DNA from: Chionis minor
Lineage: Eukaryota; Chordata; Aves; Charadriiformes; Chionididae
Reading direction: 5' to 3'
Assembly: GCA_013398295.1 (NCBI GenBank)
Contig: VZSF01008860.1
Coordinates: 310,001 to 374,000, forward strand
DNA length: 64,000 nt
Part shown: positions 12,201-24,200 of the stretch, one piece after another
Layout of the letters: every line of letters begins with the position of its first letter
Numbering within the stretch: the first letter of the stretch is position 1
Translations under genes and position numbers: made by a program
The notes under the pieces: generated by a model
What the model was told of the DNA's origin: nothing
The model's input: only the letters and a program-made list of their open reading frames with translations
Database searches by the model: none

Positions 12201-15200
12201 CCCAGTTTCATGTCATCAGCAAACTTGCTGATGGTACACTCCATCCCTTCATCCAGGTCATTGATGAATACATTGAACAGGACTGGACCCAGCACTGACC
12301 CCCGGGGAACACCACTAGGTACAGGCCTCCAACTAGACTCTGCCCCACTGATCACAACCCTCTGAGCTCTACCTGCCAGCCAGTTTTCAATCCACCCCCC
12401 CGCCCTTTCATCTAACCCACACTTCCTAAGCTTGTCTATGAGGATGCTGTGGGAGATGGTGTCAAAAGCCTTGCTGAAGTCAAGGTAGACAACATCCACT
12501 GCTCTCCCTTCATCTATCCATCCAGTCATGCCATCGTAGAAGATTATCAGATTAGTCATACATGACTTCCCCTTGGTGTATCCATGTACTAAGGGTTTGT
12601 TTTCTTTTGTTTTGTTTTTCCAGGAACACCGATGCACCATTTCTTCTTGTCCTGTCTTATCTTCATGTCCATACTGCTCTATATGCTTCAAAAAATTTCA
12701 GAGGAAAGAGCAAGCATGGTTTATATGGAGATGCAGTGGAGGAAATGGACTGGAGTGTAGGTATGTTATGTGTGCTTCTAACATCACTGGAGGAAATTCA
12801 TGTTCACCAAATGCAGACTTCAGCAATTTGGACGTCTATAGTATATCTGACATACTTGTTCTTTATACTTAGGGGAAAGAAACAATAATTTAAAAGGCAC
12901 AGTAATCTGATCGATTGTAATATCCAATTTATGATTAAATTTATTGCGGCCTACAAGTGCCTGCTCTCTTCTTTGACTATTAGTGTAGTCCATGCAGTAT
13001 GGCCTTAGCAGAGTTATGGACATCTTAACTGTGGACATTTGAAGCAGAGTAATTGAATCCAACACCATGATCTTCTGGGTACCATCTGGCCTCTCCAGGT
13101 TGTCCTCATAAAACAAGATGCTATCTTGAAAAATGACCACATGATAATGATATAAAAATATTTTCAAATAAAGTGACTACAATATGCACTATTAGCAAAA
13201 GTGATTTGCTAATTACTTTAGTGAGTTCTCTGAATTAGTGAAATCACTCGGGAGGTCCACTTCTGTTCGTGAAGAATAGTCAAAACTAAACAATTTGCCC
13301 TTCAGAGCCTTCTGTTTTCTCTGAGGCTGGAGAGCAGCTGATCATTACATCTTTCAACAAGATTCCCTTATCTCTAGATTATTGGAATGACTCTTTGATT
13401 CCAGAGATAATCACCTGTGAAAACAGCTAATAGGTCATATTTGAAAAGAATCATATTGGAGAAGAGCAGTATTAGGAGCTAAAGATGAGCTTACATTCCT
13501 CCTTCCTGTATACTCCAAGGCTGTTATGTTCTCAGTACAGCTCAGTGCAAATTGTCTTTCTTCAAGGAAATGCTACTTCCTTATTAAGTTGCTATAAACA
13601 GATATTCAGTTTTTTAAAACTATTTTTAAACTGCAGTGAAACATGATATGTATTTATTTGCATATTTTGCATCAAGACATCTAGTTGCAGAAGCTAGGAG
13701 AAAAAAGACATCACAGCACATTTAGTGGTTTGTAATGTATTTAGTGCAGTATTTGCAAAAATGGGGAAAACCCTTGTGAGAAACTATGATACACTTATTA
13801 TGATGGGTTTTCAGTGTGGAAAGTAATGGATTAAACAGAAAATACCTCTTTTGTAAATCAGCTTTTGTAATGAAAGTAGCTTTCATTCCAGTTGTATTAT
13901 ACCCTGTATCTTTATAATTTCTGTCAAAAGCCACCAGCATTTGGTCAATCAAGTGCTTGCATTAGATAAAAGTGTGCATGTGCTGTCATTTCTCCTTGCA
14001 TTCACACTGTAGTAAGTTACTGAGCATTAACTGGTCTTACCATCTGTGTTTGATTTTACTATTTCTGTTTCTGTTCCATGACAGTTAGCTTATTCCAGCC
14101 TGATTGGTCACTTGCCATTATATTTTGCTGCCTCCTTCAGGAGAGTGGCTCCAGAGTTTAAACAGCAAGTTGGAAACCAAGGCGGCTGCCGTGCAGCTCA
14201 TTGAGGCTCTTTAATGATGCAGAGGTGGTAACAGATTGAAAGCCACTACTCTTCCACAGGCTCTTAGGACATGTGCCAAACAAACCAAACTGTAGGACAG
14301 AAGCATATTATTAAAAAAAAAAACTTGGGAAAAATCAGAGATAAAAATTCAATGGAGATAACAGGAACTTCGAACAAACTTGGAGAAGAGATACATGAGT
14401 TTCCTCATGTATTGTCCTTTACAATCCATTGCGGGCACATCAGGGGCAGCAGAGCTAGCTTAATCAATCAGGAAACAGATCTTCATCTGTTATAAAGTAG
14501 TACACAAGCATCAAATTTTGTCTCAGTTGGGGGTCTGGTTACTTGGTTTTGCATATGTCTTGTAAAACTCTGTTGTCAGATTGTGTATTTGCTCCAAGAA
14601 GTAGAAAATATGTTTAGTTCCTTTGTTACTTTCTCCTCCTTTATTAGAATGATGAAAAAAAGTTATGGCTGTAATTTCCAAAGGAGTTTGAAGGAATAAT
14701 ATCGCTCTTTTTTTTCCCCCCATTGAAGGCAGTACTTATTTCCATTAACCTCCACTGAAAATTCCAGTGTTAATGTATCAAGTCTTAGTGCATCAACTGT
14801 GTTAGACAAAGTAGATTTGTTCAATGTATTGCTGATGTCAGTAACCAGTATTTTCTTGGCATGCCTCTGAAGGTATTACAGTAGAAAATTCAAACAAAAT
14901 TGTTTGAAAAAACTGAAAAAGTGAACACTGTAAGCTTTCCACAAAGGGTAGTTTTATCAATCACTAGACAGAAATTAGCATTTATGCACAGATGAATGTA
15001 ACTTGCAAAAGCAATAAGAACAAAATAGCCTAGATATAACAGTATCCTGCTAAACCTTCTAATTAAAAATAACACAAGCATAGAAAGAAAAAATGAGTGT
15101 ATGGAAAACTGCATTATAGTACAACATCAGAAATGTTTGTAATCTGATAGGAAAAAGAAACACCAACTTCAACTCAATTTTAAAAGAAACTTACAATACA

Positions 15201-18200
15201 TTATCTGTTGAGTGGAAAATATTGTGGAAAACCCTTGTGGAAGACTGAAAAAAACCCCAAAACCTAGAAGAGAAGTTAGAAGTAGAAGTTTGGACTGTCA
15301 GGTACGAGTGATGAAAAAGTTATATCAAAATTAGACCATGAAATGCAAATGAAATATTGCTTCTGTGTTGAGAGATCAGCTGGAATCAGAAAATCATCTC
15401 TAGCAGCCATTTGCAAGAGAAAAAGCAACAACCTTTCTAGTAAGACAGAGAATTCCACTCAGACTGAAAATTCTAAATAGAAGATAATTACTCCATTTTC
15501 ATTTGTTTACTTATTGAGAATCAATTACCTAATTGGACAATAATTCAATTATAAGGCAATCTCCATGCTAGGAGGAGAAAAAACTATAAGACACATGAAT
15601 AAAATACTCATTTGAATATTTCAGTTTGTGACTTGTTAAACCAATACTAAGGAGCATGATTATAGTCCATGTCAAAAATATGAAATACAAAGTCTCTGGA
15701 TAAGCTTTGGGACCATGTATGTCTACTGCTTCTGCATACTGATGTGTGTGTAAGAGAATTCAATGTTTAAAGCATTCATAGTTATAATGTCACTGCATGT
15801 GACATGCGTTAGAGAGTTATTCTCTGGCTAATAACATTAATTATCTTTCAATGTAGGCTAAGCACCTTATTAATGCTATTAATTATAATTCATATGAGAA
15901 CAGATGAAATAATCTTACAGTCTAAAAATGGAAAAAGAAATGATGAATGAATGAATACAATTACCCTTTTCTTCCTTCCTCCCTTCTTGTCTTCCTTCAT
16001 TCCTTCATTCCTGATTGAGTACACGAAGAGAAATGGACATGTTCAGAAATTGTTTTTGATGTAAATTGCATTACACTAATTTAATCCCAAACAGAACACT
16101 GCAAAGAGTTTTGGAGCCCCCTGTAGACTTCCATGCAAGCTGTGTGAAGATGCACTAATTCAACACCACTTTTGCAAATGGCTGTTTAATCTTGTTAACA
16201 GTAGCAAAACTACGTATCAGTTCTTAATCCTTTGTGGAATAATCACAAATGAGTGGCTTTAGTGTAAAAAAGCTTCAGAAATTGTAGTCTGGCACAAGCT
16301 AGGTAACTGTAGAGCGGGGGGCTTGTCTGGATATCTATATTATGTGAAAGCCCTGCAAACTGAAAAAAATTAACTACATCTCTGACATGATCTTTTGACT
16401 TGTTTTAGGATGAAGTTATACCAAGAAAATATTACCGTTGTCTGATATTAGTTAATTAGAAGAAAAGGAGTAGAAAGAAATCGCAAGGCATCTTACATGT
16501 AACTTGTGTTTGAAATATCATAAAATGTTTTGTAGAGTAATTATGAAGAGAGTAGATCCGTATCTCCCCAGTACAAGAGCAATATGGAGCCACCAGACAA
16601 TGTCCAGCACAAGGTCACAAAGATGATTAAGGGAGTAGAGCATCCCTCCTTTGAGGAAAGGCTGAGACAGTTCGGCCTAGAGCTCTGTTCAGCCTGGAGA
16701 AGAGAAAGCTGAGGATCTTATTAATGTAGATACATACCTGAAGGGAGGGTGCAAAGAGGATTGATCCAGGCTCTTCTCATTGGTGCCCAGTGAAAAGAAG
16801 GAATGGGCGCAAAATGAAACACAGGACGTTCCCTCTGAACATCAGGAAAAACTTTTTTACTGTGAGGGTGACGGAGTACTGTCAAAGTTTGCTGTGAGAG
16901 GTAGTAGAGTCTCCCTTCTTGGAGATATTCAAAAGCTATCTGGACATGGTCCTGGGCTACAAGTGGACAAGATGACCTCCAGAGGTCCCTTCCAACCTCA
17001 ACCATTCTGTGATCCTGTGAGATGCTGAAGCAAAGAAAAGAGCTACTAAAGTCAATTCATACTTTGAAACAAAATCAGACGTAACATTTAAAAGTCAGTC
17101 TAGAGGGACTAAGGAATTCTTCACTGAAGCAAAGAGAAGCAAGATACTCTCATGATACTCTCCTCCTCTAATCCTCTCTTGTGAGACCCCACCTGGGTAC
17201 TGCATCCATCTCTGGGGTCCCCGACATAAGGACTTGGACCTGTTGGAGCAGTTCCAGAGGAGGGCCACTAAAATGGTCAGAGGGCTGGAACATCTCTCCA
17301 TGAAGAAAGGCTAAAAGAGTTGAGGTTGTTCTGCCTGGAGAAGAGAAAGCTCCAGGGAGAAAGAAGAGGAGGCCTTTCAGTACATAAAGGGGCTTATATT
17401 AAAGGTGGAGATGGACTTGTTACCAGGGTGTGTAGTGACAGGACAAGGGGTAACACTTTTAAAATGAAAGAGGGTAGGTTTAAATTATATATTAGGAAGA
17501 AATTCTTTAATCTGAGGGTGATGAGCCACTGGAACAGGCTGCTCAGAGAAGTTGTGGTTGCCCCATCCTTGGAACTGTTCAAGGCCTGGTTGGACAGGGC
17601 TTTGAGCAGCCTGATCTAGTGAAAGATGTACTTCCCCACGGCAGGGGGTTGGACTAGACAATCCATAAAGATCACTTCCAACCCAAACAATTCTGTCATT
17701 TTGTGTTACTACGGTGATGACAAATTTTGAAGATGCTAATGATACCTTAAATAGGTTTTCCTTACAAGGAAATACAGTGCCTAACTTTTTTTAACTGAAA
17801 ATACTTATGTAATTAAAATCTTGGCTGTCTGAATAAATTGAACCTTACCCAAGGAACATTTATGACTTCTCAAAGCATTTGTGATACTCTGCTACACAAT
17901 TCTCTGGGGTGATACGTGGCCTATAATGAAATACAGCAAGGCAGAAGTAAAGTATACTTCATTGAGAAAGGCCAGCTAGGGTTCAGTCTAGTAGAACTAA
18001 CTGAAAATCAGACCCCTTTTCTCACTATTTTGTTTTGATTCAGCTGTTGTCATGATTAAGGATTGTCCATAAATATATATCTTCACACAGCACTTTCAAA
18101 GAGGAAGGGCAGGGCAAAAGCTCTGCAAAATCAACTCCAGACCTTTGTGGAAACATCTAATTTACTTGTTCTGTAGTTAGATTTCCCCGGTGTTGTAAAA

Positions 18201-21200
18201 GAGATTATATCAATACATATGTGTAGGATGATGCTGTGGCTTTTAATTCCTCCAGTTCCTAAATGCAAGATAATAAAAACTAAGTGCTCATGTGCCTTTT
18301 TTCTGATGAACGTATGCATTTTTAAATATATATGCAATGTATGTGGATTGATCAAGTCCTCTACTTTTAACTTCTATTCAACTCCGGAGTGATGTGAATT
18401 AAGGTTCTATATGAAAAGCGTTCCAATTTAATATAAACAATTTTTATAGAACCCTGTGGATTTTTTTCTCTGTTTTAATAATGTACCACTGCTTTAGGAA
18501 CAGATGGAAAGAATGTTTTCAGAAACAAAACAACAGCTACTTTTGGAAAATTGTGAAATATTTAGGAGACAGAAAACTGAACTATGCCCACAAGACTTTC
18601 TGTAAAATTCTTGCTCTGATGAAGGTATTGTAGTCTAAAGCATTCACAAAACAAAAAGAAGGGTCTAAATGTTACAGCCAAAGAGTTCTTGAGGTTCTGA
18701 AGCATGTTACATTCCTCCAATTTTTCAGTGTTCATATGCCTTCGTGATAGCATGTCATCTGTCTTCAGTTTCTTAGTAAAGGCATTTACTTTTTCATTTT
18801 AAAATACTTATTTTAAACTTACAAGCCTACAATGAAATTAAAATATAATTTTAATATTTATTTCAAGTTGTTCTGCCATGAAACTGTATTCCTAGATTTT
18901 TAATTTTTTTTTAAATGTTCTTTCCTATATTGAGCAGTAACTGTTCTTCTTCTGGGAAACAGCATAGTATTGGTAAGATATAATTATTGTGGCTTTTACT
19001 GTGAATTCTCACATCTTTATTTTACTTTACAGTGTTTGTATGCTTTCAACCTTTATTTAAAATCCTACTCTGTTAGGATCAATCTAAAAATGTACCATAA
19101 ATCTTCTGACAATTCTTGAGTCATGCCAAAAATCAAAATAATCATTAATAATATGAAAGGAAAAAATGAAATTCCTGTTGCTTTGAGAAGAAATGAATGA
19201 GCTATCCTTATTTTCTTTTTTCCCCCCAAAAATCATGTACACAGAGATAAGCCTTATTTATCATGGCTTTTCACCTGATGTAGTCATTTGTAACAGTGCA
19301 AAGTCGGTTTAAAAGATAAGCAAAGCAGAATGATGCCACATTATCAGAAGTGGTGGATAATGGGACTCAGATCGTTTTATCCAGCTATTGTGAATGTGAC
19401 ATAAATTTAGCTGAGCCTGAAAACTTAAAGATGGAACTAAAAATCTGGAGAGTGATGCCCGATGCTACTGGTGCATTCCTTGACCTTGCTTTCCTGAATT
19501 TATACTGGTATACGTCTCAAGTCTAGAAGGTTTATTTTTAATCTGGTCTTGTTATCATGAAAGATGTTCAGCCAGCATCTCTGACGAAGAAGTTATTCAG
19601 CCAATACAGGTACTCTTGGCATTTTCCCACCCATTCTGCCATGCTGTTCTTGTCCTAACATTAAGAGACTGTTTCTTCTGCTGAGACAGTAGTTAAGCTC
19701 TTGAAGCACATTCACTCGTTAGGTCAGATCTGGGAAAATTGTCAATAAGGGTGCAGATTAAAGGCATTTGTGGTGCATTTGTGGTTCTGCCTTTTATGAC
19801 GTGGATGCTTTCCAGTTATGATCTGGGCTAAAACCCAAACTCATTTTATATGTCACTAAGCAGCAATGACTTTCAGCCACTACTGAATGGGACTGAATTT
19901 AAGAGGTGACTAAGTGATGAAAGACTCCCATTTCCACTATGATAAGCCTCCTGAGCCACCTAATCCTCCTTAAGTACAGTTTCCTTTTTCTATATTGCAT
20001 CTTTTTACACAGCAAAACTCCTTTTTAAACATTATTTACAAGATTACAAAGCACATCTTAAGCAACTATTCCTATAGCATTTTTTAATCAGTCAAGTTTA
20101 AATAATGTCTTAGTAATGCACACTCCATGATGGAAAACTTCAGGGTAATGCAGCTTGTGGTAGTAGTGCTGTGTTGTTCAAAATTTGCTGCCAGATGCTG
20201 AACAGATTTCATTTGCATCTGATATTGCAGAAGTTAAATTGTCAGCACAAGATGTGCTAGTACATTGCGCATTTTACTTTACAAAAATGTAATCATATAA
20301 CTTTCAAAAATTTAAAGGCTTTCTATTAGTTATGAACCTCTGAAAATTGGGTTTAATACAAAAACAGTGAAATGACATCAAACTGTGATCAGAATGCTCT
20401 AATCAGTGAAAAAATTAGCATTGCTCTTGAGACAAGCTAATTTCCATTAGTAGGGCAGAGCTCAAAGCTTGTTTTAGATAAGCTAGGGTAAGAGAATCCC
20501 AACAACTCTCCAAGCAATGAGGACAGGAAGTTCTGTAATGAAATGTAGTACTAACCGTTTGTCTGACCTTTGCCCTTAAAGTTTAATTTCACGTATAAAG
20601 GGTATGGTTGGATTTGCTCCTTGCTTAAGGTGGGTGGGGAAAATCATTATCAGTGAGATTAAGAACACAGTAAAGACTTAAGCCAAAACTGACCTGCAGG
20701 AATACAGTGATTTCTATGTATACTTGGATTAAGGTTGCAATGAGTAAACTGAATGGGACTAACTTCATCCAAATTGTAGATAATTTCTGAAATACAGACT
20801 GAGAAAGCAGTTTAAAAGAAGATACTAAACTTTTTGCTGGTGGAGTGCCTCTGCATAGCAACCTTTTGAGCACAGATACTGTGAAACTGTAAGAGGAATT
20901 GCGTTTTCCCTGTCCCAAAGAAATTCTACAGGAGTTTAGTAATTCAGTCACCCAGAGCAAGGGATCAGGATGGCAGCAAGATGTGATTTACAGCTCCCTT
21001 TGCTCACTTTGGTGAAAGTGTCCCTTTCAGCACTCACTTATGAACATGATTTTGCCATCCTTTTTCTTCAACACTTGGACAGTGAAAGCAGTATCTTTCT
21101 AGGTATTTATGGAGCTTGTTATCATGGTTTTAATAAAGGATGCACCTGAGATAGTAGGTGGAGGATGTTGGTAGAAGTTACATCTCTCTGAAAGGAGCCT

Positions 21201-24200
21201 AAACGTGTAACAAAGGAGCAGGGAAACTAAAGATTTTAAGGATTTTTAGTCCGGGCGTTTAAACCTTCCTGCCTACACACCCTCCTTGTACCTTCAGATA
21301 GTTTTGTAGTGAATCACCCAGTACCTTATTATAACTGATAAAGTCCCTGAATAATTATACATTCACATGAACATGCAGAAGGCACAAGTGAACATTGTAA
21401 GGCTGTGAAGTCAAGTACTCAAAGATAGCAAAAATCAATCTTCCTATGCTTGTGTCTTTATGGTGTAGTTTTTAGGCATATGTTTACATGCCATTTCTTT
21501 TCCCATTGGAACTCTTGTCTCCTCATCACAGAGTGCCTTCTTAATGAGCAGCTACTTAACAGTAGGTGTATTCCTCATTGTTAAATATGAATTCTCATGT
21601 TTTATTTAACACACACTATTGAAGTTCTGTTTTGAAGACAGATTCCTTTGACATCTCTCATCTTCTCTGTGGCATTACTTCACTAGAGTATATAACAGAT
21701 CCGCAAATAAGCATTTTCACAAAGTCTTTGTAAGATAGGGGGATCTCATTAATCTGTTTCCCAGAAGAAAAACTGAGGCACAGAGATGATGTTCAGATTT
21801 ACCTACTAAGATACAGCTTTGCTGCCAGTCATTCACTAATCCGGCTCTCGATCTATAGTAAAGCTTTAGGACTTTAATTCGGCTGGCATGGGAATGACAA
21901 AGGGGGACAGCAAGCCATTTATCCTTCCAGTTCTTGATCTGTGTAGGAGGTGGAAAATGGTTAGAATGTGCATCAGGACTGAGGAGCTCAGGTTTTCTTC
22001 TGGTCTTGGGGATTAAGTGGTATTTTTTAAGGATAGTTAAATGTTTACATCAATGTATGAACTATAAAGATATGAACAGTTTCTGTGATGATTCAGGAAA
22101 TGTTTTCCAGCCTTGTACTGTTTATTTATAGCTGACTGCATCTCAATTTAGCTGTAGAAAAAACCTAAAACTGACCATGTGCATTTTGGTTTCAGTGATG
22201 ATACTGAGAATCACAGAGGTTCTTTTCAAATCATCCCTGCTGTTTCTTGGAGAGAGACATGGAACTTTTTCATGCTTCTTTTGAAATGTATGCTAATTCT
22301 TTTGAGACCATACTGTTAAAAAAGAGGGGAACTAATTCTCACTGAAAACAGTAGCCATATGATAAAGCTTATGACAATGTCAATTCTATGTTGTAAACTA
22401 TTGTTCATTATCAGGCTGGTTCCTGTTAGTGAATTGCCGTTCAGAAATTTCACACTGCTGAATCACAAGGCTGAAATTCCAGGTGGTAATAAGCTCTTAT
22501 TGATGGGGTTGGTAGAACTGCCTTTTTATTGACTATGGCTGGGTTTTTTTTAATGGTACATCTGACTGCTAAAACAAACACACATTATAATAGGCAGGCT
22601 GGTAATACTAACAAAGATCATTATAGTTCTGGAAACCAGTTATATATTTTGCATTACAGAGAGCTTTTTATTGCACCAGCAGATAAATAATGATTTTTTT
22701 AAAGTTAGGGAAAGCCCTAGAGTAATGATGTTGTGATTAGTGAAAGGTGGGCTGATGAAATTGTAACGTCTCTGTTCTCCAGCTTTTTTCCTCACCACTT
22801 GATTCTAACATAAGGCATTTATGCTTCATTTAAGGGTTCTGTTTAAGAAAAATTGACAATGAATCTTTATTACGCTTTCTTAACTGTTATTTTTTAATGT
22901 TACTGTTTGGGGTTTTTTTTGCATATTTCATTTAGTGTACTCAAGGTATTTTTTAATGTTTTGAATGTTGTCTTTTTCTCTTTCTTTTGGCTTAGTTCTT
23001 GTACTTTGTATACATGTTTCTCTTTTTAAATCATTCCCTCTCCCTACCCCCCAGTGGAAGTTTCTTTATAACATTTCCTCATGAAGAGCATATTGTAGTA
23101 ACCTTGAGAACACTCAACAGATTTTATGTTACAGTGGGAAGCTCAATATCCAAAGGAACACCTGATTCCTAAGGGCTGAGTTGCTTGCCCGAGATGATGA
23201 AAGAGAGACTTCAGGATAATCAAATCTGTACCTTAGACCAGCATTAAGTTATGTTCTACAGCTTCAGTGGGTCTTGCAGTTTGCTGCTGCCAAAAGAGGG
23301 GAGGCAGAGCAGCCTTCCTTTCCTTACCTCCATTTTCCTAAACAGCTTCCAGGGAGAGCAGAAAGGAGGAGAAAGAGGAGAAGCATATTAGTTTTTTCAG
23401 AAAGTGCCCTTTTAGCAAACTACTAGATGGACTCATCTATAATGTCATTTGGTTTGCTTAAAATTATGTGTACTTAACTTGGCCCTTAGTTGCTCCAGTT
23501 TACTTGGTTTTAAAGCACTGCACCTGTTTCTGTGTGATGAGAATAATGGACTTAGGCTCTGTAGGCTCTTGTATTTCAGTGGATGAGATATTTGTGCGTT
23601 AGAAATTGTTTTACTTCCATTTCTGAATCAGACTAGAATTTAAAAACAACATAGGCAAACAAGAAATAACACAAATGTAAATGTGCTTTAACCTAACAGA
23701 AAAGAATGGCCTGTCCCAGAAAAGCAATATGATTTTTTCTTCCTGCAAACGCAAAGATAACTTAGTTCTAGTTCAGTTCTTAGTTCAGTTTCGTGGACGA
23801 AAATTCGACATGAGATGAGAATGTGTGCTTGCAGCCCAGAAGCCAGCCGTATCCTGGGCTGCATCAAAAGAAGCATGGCCAGCAGTTCAAGGGAGGTGAT
23901 TCTCCCCTCTGCTCTCATGAGACACCACCTGGAGTGCTGTGTCCAGCTCCGGGGTCTCCAGCACAAGAAAGACATGGACGTGTTGGAGTGGGGCCACAAA
24001 AATTATCAGAGGGCTGAAACACCTCTCCTCTGAAGAAAGGCTGAAAGAGTTGAGCCTGGAGAAAAGAAGGCTCTAGAGAGAACTCATTGTGACCTTCCAA
24101 TATATAAAGGGGCTTATAATAAAGACAGAGAGAGACTTCTTACCAGGGCATCTCCCAAACGATCTGTATTTTACGTTGATTTGTTTTTAATAAAAAGGGA

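Larger units (their letters stand above)
17707..23789 (+). other. STS: STS intron segment; mostly unassigned
   Basis: This is 6 kb of AT-rich intron. It holds the MIR-like fossil near 21725 and a doubtful second one near 23170, listed separately. A 111-codon open stretch on the minus strand at 20625-20960 has no recognisable domain and is probably chance. Confidence 0.6.

Noticed and set aside
12134..12691. A 185-codon open frame on the minus strand.
   Set aside because: The inner part is the CR1 reverse transcriptase. The first residues are merely the antisense of the STS exon and its pyrimidine tract, so it is not a gene.
12820..13167. A 115-codon open frame on the minus strand after the H290 exon.
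   Set aside because: No recognisable domain, no conserved motif and no splice or promoter context. This length is expected by chance in 64 kb.
20625..20960. A 111-codon open frame on the minus strand.
   Set aside because: Composition and lack of any motif suggest a chance open frame within the intron.
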